Shown in pieces: positions 17,179 to 24,925 of a DNA stretch of 64,000 nucleotides. Positions within the stretch are counted from its first letter, which is position 1, and every line of letters begins with the position of its first letter. Below the pieces are notes generated by a model. The model worked only from the letters and a program-made list of their open reading frames with translations. It made no database searches and had not been told where the DNA came from. A program made the position numbers and the translations under genes. The DNA comes from Clostridium sp. OF03-18AA (lineage in GTDB: Bacteria; Bacillota; Clostridia; Lachnospirales; Lachnospiraceae), in assembly GCF_003478035.1 (NCBI RefSeq), contig NZ_QUEP01000006.1:172527-236526 (forward strand), given 5' to 3'.

Positions 17179-17777
17179 CGCACTCCATCTCCTCTGTGGC
17201 AGCCCTGAACACAGTACAAAAGCTCGATCAGCTTTGCGCTTTTCCAGTCATTTCCGGTCACATAGGACTCAATAGCCGGACGGCCGGATCGGCTGACAAC
17301 GGAAAATGGCAGATTCTTAAAGAATCCCGGTGGGATCGGGCTTGCGTCCGGCGCGGGTTCCATCGGTTCGCCGATCGATGCGAGAAAGCGGTTCCATGGT
17401 ACAAAATGAGTGTCTTTTAATTCCAACTTATTTCCCATGTCGGCTAAGATCCGGCATGGCGTTGTGATGATCTTTTCACCGTTCGCAAGATCCGGACGTT
17501 CTGCCAGTTCTCTCGCACAGTGGATCAGGATCGGCTCAATATCCGCGATCCGGATTTCAGGCTGCAGGGAATGTACCAGAGATACCGCTGCCGGACATCT
17601 CGCGTCCGCAAAAGTTCCATCTGCATGTTCCAAAAGCTCCCGGTACTTCCGGAGCACGATCTCGCCCCAGCTTTCCTGACAGACCACTCGCGTCAGGTCA
17701 TGCTTCTTAAGCAGCTTTTCAAGTGCCGCCGCCGAGATCATCCTCTCCGATACCGGATTGATCCATAGATATGTCAA
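17175..17777 (-). CDS. Short [FeFe]-hydrogenase H-domain-like protein in a transporter operon
   Basis: 200 residues. It keeps the four cysteine contexts that hold the [4Fe-4S] part of the H-cluster in [FeFe] hydrogenases: RCPAAV (Cys61, like CCPAW), TTPCRI (Cys108, like MPC), and YCVQGC (Cys189 and Cys193, like ACPGGC). It lacks the N-terminal ferredoxin domains and roughly half the usual catalytic-domain length. The first Cys of the CCP motif, which serves proton transfer, is Arg60. Start: TTG 17777, nine bases after AGGAGG. It is the first gene of the importer operon. Possible roles: sensor, iron-sulfur redox partner, or cofactor-related enzyme. The family link is my reading of motifs and needs a profile search. 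Confidence 0.55.
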   Translation of the reverse strand: MTYLWINPVSERMISAAALEKLLKKHDLTRVVCQESWGEIVLRKYRELLEHADGTFADARCPAAVSLVHSLQPEIRIADIEPILIHCARELAERPDLANGEKIITTPCRILADMGNKLELKDTHFVPWNRFLASIGEPMEPAPDASPIPPGFFKNLPFSVVSRSGRPAIESYVTGNDWKSAKLIELLYCVQGCHRGDGVR

Positions 17778-17820
17778 AGTAAAATCCCTCCTAATTAGCC
17801 ACAACTAACCAACATTGTTC

Positions 17821-17849
17821 AGCATAGCAGATTAGTAGGGAAATGTCAA
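17821..17849 (-). promoter_or_regulatory. Promoter of the hydrogenase-like/ABC operon
   Basis: On the minus strand, -35 TTGACA (17849-17844) and -10 TATGCT (17826-17821) with a 17-bp spacer. The predicted start is near 17814, about 37 bases before the TTG start codon. Confidence 0.75.
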
Positions 17850-17969
17850 TTGGGAATATAGGAGACACCCTCTGCTGAATGATGTATAATTGAAGTGCGA
17901 CCAACACCCTCCAAATTGCAGAAAAAGGTCTTGAAGGAAATATAAAAAGCGAAATATAAAAAAGGACGA

Positions 17970-17998
17970 TTGATTTCTCAGACATTTCATGCTATACT
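17970..17998 (+). promoter_or_regulatory. Promoter of queT
   Basis: -35 TTGATT (17970-17975) and -10 TATACT (17993-17998), spacer 17 bp. The transcript would begin near 18005, giving a leader of about 200 nt. Confidence 0.7.
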
Positions 17999-18004
17999 CA
18001 TTCC

Positions 18005-18206
18005 CGTTGCAAAGCCCACAAAAACCAAGGTCCTAAAGGGCTTTTCGCCGATTCCCGGCGTAAGGTCATATACTTGCAGTATATGCCTTCCGCAGCATTC
18101 GTCAGATATACATACTTGCATGTCTGCCTGACTCATTGCTGCGCGAAAATGAATCGAGTGTTCGTGACCTTCCACTCGTAAAACAAAACTAAAGGAGAAA
18201 CTGAAT
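18005..18206 (+). promoter_or_regulatory. Long structured leader of queT (preQ1-type riboswitch candidate)
   Basis: Several stems can be drawn: AAAGCCC with GGGCTTT, CGCCG/CGGCG, AAGG-CATATAC with GTATATG-CCTT, GCAGCA with TGCTGC enclosing GTCAG/CTGAC, and a final CGAGTG (18155-18160) with CACTCG (18173-18178). The last hairpin has a 12-nt loop and is followed by an A-rich tail ending in ACTAAAGGAG at the ribosome binding site, which resembles a preQ1-I layout. The loop does not match the preQ1-I consensus well. queT genes are often preQ1-regulated. Candidate only. Confidence 0.4.
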
Positions 18207-18710
18207 ATGAAAAACAACGCAACAAACAGCCCGGTACTGACACTTGTATACGGGGCGGCTATCGCGGCAATCTATGTGGTGCTGACGATGGTGTTCCTGC
18301 CGATCAGCTTTGGACCGATCCAGTTTCGGATCTCTGAGCTTCTCTGCGTACTTCCGTACTTTACCCCGGCGGCAATTCCGGGACTCTTTATCGGATGCCT
18401 GCTGGCCAACTTCCTTGGCGGCGCGGCGGCTCTCGATGTGATTTTTGGAAGTATTGCGACCCTGATCGGTGCGGTAGGTTCCTATCTGCTTCGGAAAAAC
18501 CGCTATCTGGTATCTGTTCCGCCGATCCTCGCGAACATGATCATTGTTCCGTGGGTGCTCCGTTTCGCATACGGTTCTGAGGACATGATCTGGTTTTCCA
18601 CGATCACAGTCGGAATCGGAGAGATTCTGGCTATCGGTATTCTTGGACAGATCCTGTTATCCGTTCTGATCCGGTATCAGCATGTGATTTTTGGAAAAGC
18701 TGCAGCGTAA
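18207..18710 (+). CDS. queT: QueT-family queuosine precursor transporter
   Basis: 167 residues with about five membrane helices. The N-terminal AAIYVVLTMVFLPISFGPIQFRISELLCVLPYFTP and the CLLANFLGGAAALDVIFGS segment are typical of QueT, the S-component of an ECF-type importer for a queuosine precursor. Such S-components share a common energising module encoded elsewhere. Start ATG 18207 after AAAGGAG. It is a single-gene unit between a long leader and a terminator. Confidence 0.88.
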   Translation: MKNNATNSPVLTLVYGAAIAAIYVVLTMVFLPISFGPIQFRISELLCVLPYFTPAAIPGLFIGCLLANFLGGAAALDVIFGSIATLIGAVGSYLLRKNRYLVSVPPILANMIIVPWVLRFAYGSEDMIWFSTITVGIGEILAIGILGQILLSVLIRYQHVIFGKAAA

Positions 18711-18718
18711 AATCAGTG

Positions 18719-18764
18719 ATCCCGTATCTATTGGATGAGAAATTCAGTAGATGCGGGATTTTTG
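18719..18764 (+). terminator. Terminator of queT
   Basis: ATCCCGTATCTA (18719-18730) against TAGATGCGGGAT (18748-18759), one mismatch pair, followed by TTTTT. Confidence 0.85.
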
Positions 18765-18765
18765 T

Positions 18766-18898
18766 GTAACAGGAAATTCCGAGGAATGCCCTGTTACATA
18801 AAAAGACACTAACGTGCCAAAGATGTGCACTCGCGCGAAGATGTAGATTATCGCAAGCGACCGCGCGAGGCGCGAGAATGTGCCAAGGCACATTCTTT
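18766..18898. repeat. Dispersed palindromic element, family A copy 1
   Basis: GTAACAGG (18766-18773) pairs with CCTGTTAC (18790-18797) around a CAGGAAATTCC core, followed by AAAAAG and a GC-rich tail with a second stem (GTGCC..GGCAC). The core plus the AAAAAG tail recurs at 35052 and 63216, and the core alone at 38691. Confidence 0.6.
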
Positions 18899-19015
18899 TA
18901 TAGAAAGTGCTGCATGGAAAAGAAAAGATTTGCGTAAATTTCGCCGCATGTTAATTTTTCCACGAGGATAGATTTTCTTTTGCTTTTGTGATATCATGTG
19001 TAAAAGACCGTGCAT

Positions 19016-19046
19016 ATTTAAGCACATATTTTTTATGTGCTTAAAT
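19016..19046. other. Perfect AT-rich inverted repeat upstream of murC
   Basis: 13-bp arms (19016-19028 and 19034-19046; ATTTAAGCACATA and its complement) around TTTTT. It sits about 55 bp before murC. It could be a regulator site or an mRNA hairpin; no function is assigned. Confidence 0.5.
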
Positions 19047-19101
19047 GTACACAGTATAAAAATATCTAAAATAGAGATCAAATATCCGAAAGGAGACTGC
19101 G

Positions 19102-20484
19102 ATGTATCAAATCGATTTTAATAAACCAGAACATATTCACTTTATTGGCATTGGCGGAATCAGCATGAGCGGACTGGCTGAGATCCTGCTGGAGAGAGGA
19201 TTCACAGTAAGCGGCTCTGATGCCCATGAGTCCGAGCTCACCGACAAGCTCACCGCCCACGGCGCAAAGATCGTCTACGGGCAGCGGGCGGAGAACATTA
19301 CTGACGATATCGACGCTGTTGTATACACAGCGGCGGTTCACCCGGATAACCCGGAGTACGCGGCGGCAGCGGCAAAGAATCTCCCGATCCTCTCCAGAGC
19401 GGAGCTTCTCGGACAGCTCATGAAAAACTATGAGAAATCCATCGCTGTGTCCGGAACCCACGGAAAGACGACGACAACTTCCATGCTGACTGAGATCCTG
19501 ATGGATGAAAAGAAGAACCCGACGATCTCCGTCGGCGGAATGCTGGACTCCATCGGCGGAAATATCCGTGTCGGCGGACCGGAACTTTTCGTGACAGAGG
19601 CCTGCGAGTATACAAACAGCTTCCTGTCCTTTTTCCCGAATATGGAGATCATATTAAATATAGAAGCAGACCATCTCGATTTCTTTAAAGATATCGAAGA
19701 TATCCGCCATTCATTCCGCAGATTTGCGGAACTTCTCCCGGAAAACGGAATCCTCATCATCAACAGCGATATCCGTGACTACAGAGAGATCTGCGACGGA
19801 CTTCCGATCAAGGTGATCACCGTCGGAAGCGACCCGGAAAAGAGCCATTACAGCGCCGCAGACGTGACATTCAACGAGAATGCCTGCGCAACCTATACTC
19901 TTTTAGAGGACGGAAAAGCCATTGACACGATTACTCTCGGTGTACCGGGGATCCACAATGTATACAATTCCCTGGCGGCCATCGCAGCGGCTCACGAGCT
20001 GGGAATCCGCGGCGATGGGATCAGGAACGGACTCTTAAGATTTACGGGTACACACCGCAGATTTGAGAAAAAAGGCATGATCGGCGGCGTGACCGTCATT
20101 GATGACTACGCGCATCATCCGCAGGAGATCGCGGCGACTCTGGCAGCGGCGAAAAATTACCCGCACCGTGAGATCTGGTGCGTCTTCCAGCCGCATACAT
20201 ATACGAGAACCAAGGCGCTGATGGATGACTTCGCGAAGTCCTTATCCGCAGCGGACCATGTGGTTCTCGCGGACATCTATGCAGCCCGGGAGACGGACAA
20301 TCTGGGAATCAGCTCTGGGACATTGGCGGAAAAGATTGCCGCGCTGGGGACGGATACCCACTATTTCCCGAGTTTCGACGCGATCGAGACATTCCTTCTT
20401 GAAAATTGTGTCAACGGCGACCTGTTGATAACTATGGGGGCCGGAGATATTGTAAAAGTGGGCGAAAAGCTCCTTGGACAGTAA
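19102..20484 (+). CDS. murC: UDP-N-acetylmuramate--L-alanine ligase
   Basis: 460 residues, the usual MurC length. The N-terminal Rossmann-like UDP-binding domain opens HFIGIGGISMSGLAEIL, the central ATP-binding domain has GTHGKTTT (118-125), and the C-terminal domain includes DDYAHHPQEI. It adds L-Ala to UDP-MurNAc in the cytoplasm, the first step of the peptidoglycan stem peptide. Start ATG 19102 with AAAGGAG. Single gene with its own terminator. Confidence 0.97.
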   Translation: MYQIDFNKPEHIHFIGIGGISMSGLAEILLERGFTVSGSDAHESELTDKLTAHGAKIVYGQRAENITDDIDAVVYTAAVHPDNPEYAAAAAKNLPILSRAELLGQLMKNYEKSIAVSGTHGKTTTTSMLTEILMDEKKNPTISVGGMLDSIGGNIRVGGPELFVTEACEYTNSFLSFFPNMEIILNIEADHLDFFKDIEDIRHSFRRFAELLPENGILIINSDIRDYREICDGLPIKVITVGSDPEKSHYSAADVTFNENACATYTLLEDGKAIDTITLGVPGIHNVYNSLAAIAAAHELGIRGDGIRNGLLRFTGTHRRFEKKGMIGGVTVIDDYAHHPQEIAATLAAAKNYPHREIWCVFQPHTYTRTKALMDDFAKSLSAADHVVLADIYAARETDNLGISSGTLAEKIAALGTDTHYFPSFDAIETFLLENCVNGDLLITMGAGDIVKVGEKLLGQ

Positions 20485-20485
20485 G

Positions 20486-20503
20486 TTATCCACATTATCC
20501 ACA
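20486..20503 (+). promoter_or_regulatory. Two adjacent DnaA boxes after murC
   Basis: TTATCCACA twice head to tail with no gap (20486-20494 and 20495-20503), overlapping the murC terminator. A degenerate reverse box TGTGGATTT lies at 20534-20542. Confidence 0.75.
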
Positions 20504-20546
20504 GAGTTTTCAACAGAAATCTGTTGAAGACCCTGTGGATTTTTTG
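20498..20546 (+). terminator. Terminator of murC
   Basis: ATCCACAG ... TTCAACAG pairs with CTGTTGAA ... CTGTGGAT around AAAT, with a small internal loop, then TTTTTT. The outer arms are themselves DnaA-box-like. Confidence 0.8.
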
Positions 20547-20640
20547 ATTTACATAACTGAAAATCGGGAAATGCCGGAAAGCCGGGAAAAATAAGGAATT
20601 ATGGGGATTTTAAGAGCTTTTTTGACAGTTATGTAATGCG

Positions 20641-20686
20641 TTTATCCCCGTTATCCACATTATCCACAATTAGAGTAGTGGATAAT
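20641..20686. promoter_or_regulatory. Second DnaA-box pair upstream of the dnaD-like gene
   Basis: TTATCCACA twice head to tail (20651-20659 and 20660-20668), with near-boxes TTTATCCCC (20641) and TAGTGGATAA (reverse, to 20686). A possible -10 (TATGAT near 20718) lies about 30 bp downstream, so DnaA may control the helicase-loader genes. Perfect boxes are seen directly; regulation is inferred. Confidence 0.7.
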
Positions 20687-20762
20687 TCCGGCTATTTCAT
20701 TTTTTTAGGGCGTATGGTATGATATTTGCAGATAGGACGTGAATATGTTACTTTGCACGGGT

Positions 20763-20889
20763 AGGAATTTTCTGAACTGAAAATTCCGTATGATACCGTT
20801 GTGGTCGCGGATTTTGCCGATTTGGAATGCGAAGCATCGGCAAAATCCTGTTACAGTGCGCGGGCACTGAAGTGCCCGCGTACTGTAAC
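20763..20889. repeat. Three consecutive hairpins in the dnaD-like leader (repeat families B and C)
   Basis: Stem 1: GGAATTTTC ... GAAAATTCC. Stem 2: GGATTTTGCCGAT (20809-20821) with ATCGGCAAAATCC (20836-20848). Stem 3: GTTACAGT-GCGCGGGCA with TGCCCGCG-TACTGTAAC (20850-20889). Stem 2 sequence recurs at 56834 and stem 3 at 51066. The block probably lies in the transcribed leader. Confidence 0.65.
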
Positions 20890-20911
20890 GTGAATATAAA
20901 GGGTGAAAAGA

Positions 20912-22042
20912 ATGAGCTTGGGCTATAAAAACAACATCAATGCGGCGGTGACCGCCGTTTCCAATACTTTTATCGACGAATATATGGGGACAGCCAGCGG
21001 AGAATATGTAAAAGTGTATCTGTATCTTCTGCGCCATGAAGGTGAGAACATAGAGATCCCGGATATCGCGGATGCGCTGAACCACACAGAGGCGGATGTC
21101 CGCCGCGCTCTGGCATACTGGGAGCGGACCGGTGTCCTTGCACCGGAAAGAGAATCCGTGGAAGAGCAGGAGACTGCGGTGACGCGGGAGATGGCGGAAG
21201 AGACAGAAAATTCAGGCGCGAGGTTCGCAGAAAACCGTCAGAATGCGGGATCTGCGCCCGGACGGGGAGAAATGAACGGACAGAAATCAGGGGCGGAGGT
21301 TCCGATGGACGAAGGGGCATCCCAGGATGTGCCGTCCATGGAAAAACCTGCGATCCCGGATGCAGGAAACAGTTACGACCGTATGAAACGCCTTTCCTCC
21401 GATGAGGAATTCTCCGCGCTTCTCTACGCGGTTCAGCAGTATCTCGGAAAGACATTCAGCGCGATCGAATGTGAGAAATTTGCCTACTTTTACGATGTAC
21501 TGCACATGTCATGCGAGCTTCTCGAATATCTCGCGGAATACTGTGCTGAAGGCGGCCACACGAGCATTCGCTACATAGAGAAAGTAGCTTTAAAATGGTA
21601 TGAGGAAGGAATTCATACTAAGGATGAGGCGCGAGAATACTCTATAAGATACTCAAAAGATATGTCTGCGGTTAAGAAAGCATTCGGCATCATGGGAAGG
21701 ATTCCCGGAACTGCGGAGCAGGAATTTATGCGCCGCTGGTTTAAGGAATTTGGCTTCGATTCCGCGATCGTCACGGAGGCATGCAACAGGACGCTCACGG
21801 CCACAGGATCGGCGAGTTTCCCGTATGCGGATAAAATCCTCACGGGCTGGAAAGAAAACGGCGTGAGGACCTTACAGGACGTCGCAGCCCTGGATAAACG
21901 CCGTCAGGAAAAGCAGGCGAAGAAATCCACGGCAGCACCGAAGCAGAACCGGAACACGTCCTCAAACCGCTTCAATAATTTTGAGCAGCGGTCCTATAAT
22001 TATGATGATTATGTCTGGGCGGATATAAAAAGCAGAAAGTAA
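20912..22042 (+). CDS. DnaD-domain replication initiation protein
   Basis: 376 residues. The N-terminal winged-helix part (FIDEYMGTASGEYVKVYLYLLRHE; ADALNHTEADVRRALAYWERTGVL) resembles DnaD/DnaB initiators. A Glu/Gly-rich linker runs about 90-165, and two C-terminal DnaD-type helical modules follow (HTSIRYIEKVALKWYEEGI and ADKILTGWKENGVRTLQDV). DnaD helps load the replicative helicase. Start: ATG 20912 after AAAGGG. It precedes the helicase-loader ATPase, the usual clostridial order. Confidence 0.88.
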   Translation: MSLGYKNNINAAVTAVSNTFIDEYMGTASGEYVKVYLYLLRHEGENIEIPDIADALNHTEADVRRALAYWERTGVLAPERESVEEQETAVTREMAEETENSGARFAENRQNAGSAPGRGEMNGQKSGAEVPMDEGASQDVPSMEKPAIPDAGNSYDRMKRLSSDEEFSALLYAVQQYLGKTFSAIECEKFAYFYDVLHMSCELLEYLAEYCAEGGHTSIRYIEKVALKWYEEGIHTKDEAREYSIRYSKDMSAVKKAFGIMGRIPGTAEQEFMRRWFKEFGFDSAIVTEACNRTLTATGSASFPYADKILTGWKENGVRTLQDVAALDKRRQEKQAKKSTAAPKQNRNTSSNRFNNFEQRSYNYDDYVWADIKSRK

Positions 22043-22147
22043 CTTTCCGGCAGATGAGCGCACTTGCTGCGCGGCACATGGAAAAGACAGGCAGGAAGGA
22101 AAAATCCCGGGGACGGGATCGACCCGGAAAAGAAGGAGGAAGTGCGG

Positions 22148-23146
22148 ATGGCACTCAGTAATTCCCAGTATGATGCGATCATGCGGGTCTACAACCAGAG
22201 ACAGTTTCAGGATAAGCGGGACCAGGATCAGCGGGTTGCTGAAGTTTTTGAAAAGATTCCGCAGGTAGAGGCGCTGTCCGACGAGCTTGCGGCGACGATG
22301 GCCCAGGCGGCGAGAAAGCTCCTTGCCGGTGACCGGGCGGCAGCGGACCAGCTGAAAAAGGACGCGGAATTCTTAAAGGAGCAGAAAGCGCTCTATTTAA
22401 AACAGAACGGATATCCGGCAGATTATCTGGAACTCCAGTATGTCTGCCCGGATTGTAAGGATACGGGCTATGCAGATGGAAAGAAATGCCACTGTTTCCG
22501 GCATATGGAAATTGAGATCCTTTACGATCAGTCCAATATCCGCGAAGTCCTGGAGCGCGAGAATTTTGATACCCTGTCCATGGAATACTATGACAGGACC
22601 CATGTGGATGAGAAGACGGGAATGACCGTCTACGACTATATGTCCATGATGATCAGGGAATGCAAAGAGTATGTGGAAAACTTCAAAAATGAAAAGGAAA
22701 GTATCCTGTTTACCGGAAATACCGGCTGTGGTAAGACGTTTTTGAGCAACTGCATCGCGAGAGAACTGATCCGCAGGTACTATTCCGTTGTCTATCTGAC
22801 AGCGACGGATATGTTCGATATTCTGGCGGGCAGCCGGTTTAATGGAAATGATGACGATGAGGCGAAGGACCGGGCCGCTTATATCCTGGACTGTGACCTT
22901 CTGATCATCGATGATCTGGGAACGGAGCTGATCAATACCTTTACGGCGTCGCAGATGTTCTACTGTGTGAATGAGCGCCTGAACCGGAACAAGGGAACGA
23001 TCATCTCCACAAACCTGACACTGGGGGAACTCCAGGATGCATTCACGGAGCGCGTGACTTCGAGGATCATGAGCAAGTATAAGATCATACCGCTGATCGG
23101 TGACGATCTCCGCCTGGTGAGAAGAGGATTTGTGCGGAGAGGCTGA
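22148..23146 (+). CDS. DnaC/DnaI-like helicase loader ATPase
   Basis: 332 residues. An N-terminal region of about 90 residues is followed by a CxxC...CxC zinc motif (Cys100, 103, 114, 116), then an AAA+ domain with Walker A GNTGCGKT (190-197) and Walker B LLIIDDLGTE, and sensor segment STNLTLGEL. It delivers the replicative DNA helicase to the origin. Start: ATG 22148 with AAGGAGG 11 bases upstream; an in-frame start at 22064 has no ribosome binding site. Downstream partner of the DnaD-like gene. Confidence 0.92.
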   Translation: MALSNSQYDAIMRVYNQRQFQDKRDQDQRVAEVFEKIPQVEALSDELAATMAQAARKLLAGDRAAADQLKKDAEFLKEQKALYLKQNGYPADYLELQYVCPDCKDTGYADGKKCHCFRHMEIEILYDQSNIREVLERENFDTLSMEYYDRTHVDEKTGMTVYDYMSMMIRECKEYVENFKNEKESILFTGNTGCGKTFLSNCIARELIRRYYSVVYLTATDMFDILAGSRFNGNDDDEAKDRAAYILDCDLLIIDDLGTELINTFTASQMFYCVNERLNRNKGTIISTNLTLGELQDAFTERVTSRIMSKYKIIPLIGDDLRLVRRGFVRRG

Positions 23147-23449
23147 TAAAGCTTCAGGAAAAGCGGAGCTGGCGCTGTGAGAAAACAGCATTGTGAGGTG
23201 CCGGATCCAGATGCCGGATAAAATTAATCGGAAAATGGGAAATCCTGTCAGAACGGGTCGGAAATCCGGTTGACGGTATGGATGGTTGGTGCTATAAATG
23301 AGATGTATCGCGAATGCCCGGTTGGATTCTGCAGAGAAAGCGGGCGGAAGTGATCCAGATGCCGCAAAAATGAAGGGGAAATCCGGAAACGCAGGATCCG
23401 GATGCGGCGGAAAATATCAAAAAATGAAAATTATCAGGGAGGAACAGGA
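23147..23449. other. Intergenic region with the PRPP synthetase promoter
   Basis: No gene is visible apart from the promoter at 23270-23298. The sequence keeps an ORF-like GC bias and a repeated GATCC(A/G)GATGCC pattern (near 23205 and 23352). Confidence 0.5.
23270..23298 (+). promoter_or_regulatory. Promoter of the PRPP synthetase gene
   Basis: -35 TTGACG (23270-23275), 17-bp spacer, -10 TATAAA (23293-23298). Confidence 0.7.
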
Positions 23450-24628
23450 ATGCTGTACGAAGAAAAGCAGATTGAGACAATACCGGTTGGACCTTTAGGT
23501 CTGATTCCGCTGAAAAGCTGTGAGGATCTGGGTAAAAAGGTAGATGCCTGGCTGGTCGAGTGGAGAAAAGAAAGAGAGAGCGAGCATAAGACCACGATCG
23601 CTTTTGCTGGATACCAGAAAGATTCCTATATTATCGGCGCAAAGACTCCGCGTTTCGGCTCTGGTGAGGCAAAGGGAGAGCTGACAGAGTCTGTCCGCGG
23701 TGATGACCTCTATATTATGGTAGATGTCTGCAATTATAATATGACATACACGATGAACGGCTTAAAGAACCACATGTCTCCGGATGACCACTATCAGGAT
23801 TTAAAGCGTGTGATCGCAGCCGTAGGCGGAAAGGGCAGAAGGATCAATGTGATCATGCCGTTCCTCTATGAGAGCCGCCAGCACAAGAGAACCGGCCGTG
23901 AGTCTTTAGACTGCGCAATGGCACTCCGCGAGCTCGTTGACATGGGTGTTGAGAATATCATCACCTTTGATGCCCATGATCCGCGTGTCCAGAACGCGAT
24001 CCCGTTAAAAGGATTCGAGACCGTACAGCCGACATACCAGTTTATCAAGCACCTGTTAAAGAATGAGAAGGATCTTCAGATCGACAGTGACCACATGATG
24101 GTCATCAGCCCGGATGAAGGCGGTATGGGACGTGCAGTCTTCTTCGCAAACGTTCTCGGACTGGATCTCGGTATGTTCTACAAGAGACGTGACTACACAA
24201 AGATCATCAACGGCCGTAACCCGATCGTTGCCCATGAGTTCCTCGGCGCAAGCGTGGAGGGCAAGGACGTGATCATCGTTGACGATATGATCTCCTCCGG
24301 CGAGAGCATGCTCGACACCGCAAAAGAGTTAAAGAGAATGAAGGCAAGAAAGGTCTTCATCTGCACGACATTCGGTCTCTTTACAGGCGGATTAAAGAAA
24401 TTTGATGAGTACTACGAGAATGGCATCATCGACCGCGTCCTGACGACGAACCTTGTTTACCAGACACCGGAGCTGCTCTCAAAACCGTACTACATCAATG
24501 TTGACATGAGTAAGTACATTGCTCTTATCATCGACAACTTGAACCACGACGCATCCTTGAGCGATCTCTTAAACCCGACAGGAAGAATCAACCGCCTGTT
24601 GGCGAAGTACCGCGCCGGGGAGAGATAA
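23450..24628 (+). CDS. prs: Ribose-phosphate pyrophosphokinase, long clostridial form
   Basis: 392 residues, about 75 longer than the common PRPP synthetase. It makes PRPP from ribose 5-phosphate and ATP for nucleotide, His and Trp synthesis. Visible motifs: MPFLYESRQHKRTGRESL (ATP/ribose-phosphate region), TFDAHDPRVQN in the place of the usual DLHxxQ loop, and the PRPP loop VIIVDDMISSGESML. The extra length lies mostly at the N-terminus (WRKERESEHKTTIAFAGYQ) and C-terminus. Start: ATG 23450 after GGGAGG. It has its own promoter and terminator. Confidence 0.92.
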   Translation: MLYEEKQIETIPVGPLGLIPLKSCEDLGKKVDAWLVEWRKERESEHKTTIAFAGYQKDSYIIGAKTPRFGSGEAKGELTESVRGDDLYIMVDVCNYNMTYTMNGLKNHMSPDDHYQDLKRVIAAVGGKGRRINVIMPFLYESRQHKRTGRESLDCAMALRELVDMGVENIITFDAHDPRVQNAIPLKGFETVQPTYQFIKHLLKNEKDLQIDSDHMMVISPDEGGMGRAVFFANVLGLDLGMFYKRRDYTKIINGRNPIVAHEFLGASVEGKDVIIVDDMISSGESMLDTAKELKRMKARKVFICTTFGLFTGGLKKFDEYYENGIIDRVLTTNLVYQTPELLSKPYYINVDMSKYIALIIDNLNHDASLSDLLNPTGRINRLLAKYRAGER

Positions 24629-24684
24629 GAATATTGGCAGTGAACGAACCGCAGTGAATTAGAAATTATGTGACCATATAAGAA

Positions 24685-24736
24685 TGCCTGTCCTTTACCG
24701 GAAATTTTTCGGCGAAGGACAGGCACTTCTTTATTT
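24685..24736 (+). terminator. Terminator of prs
   Basis: TGCCTGTCCTT (24685-24695) pairs perfectly with AAGGACAGGCA (24715-24725), then a T-rich tract. Confidence 0.8.
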
Positions 24737-24756
24737 CTGGAACTCTTGCGAAAGAT

Positions 24757-24912
24757 TCAGCTTTCATCATAGTGAGATTGCGATGAGATATGGTACTCTT
24801 TGATCCTATATTGCAGGCAGCGCCTTGAGATGCCAGGATATTCGGCTGTTTTGGCCCGATAACCGGAACAGTATTGGAAATAGGAGATACTGAAAATCCC
24901 TTGGAAAATGAA
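24757..24912 (-). pseudogene. C-terminal HTH remnant of a sigma-54 activator
   Basis: The minus strand encodes about 50 residues ending in a Fis-type helix-turn-helix, GYRAKTAEYPGISRRCLQYR followed by IKEYHIS and a stop at 24757. This is the DNA-binding tail of PrpR/NtrC-like enhancer-binding proteins. No sigma-54 interaction domain precedes it; the intact aroM gene follows directly upstream. It is a fragment left by deletion. Confidence 0.6.
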
Positions 24913-24925
24913 GTGGGAAAAAACA

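Noticed and set aside
18005..18206. T-box leader before queT
   Set aside because: No T-box sequence or terminator/antiterminator pair was found, and the downstream gene is not an aminoacyl-tRNA or amino-acid gene.
17987..18217. Minus-strand open frame (76 codons) over the queT leader
   Set aside because: It overlaps the structured leader, ends in low-complexity hydrophobic residues and lacks a ribosome binding site.
20486..20686. DnaA-box cluster as the chromosomal origin
   Set aside because: No dnaA, dnaN, recF, gyrB or rpmH is nearby, and no AT-rich unwinding element of the usual form was seen. Gene regulation or DnaA titration is more likely.
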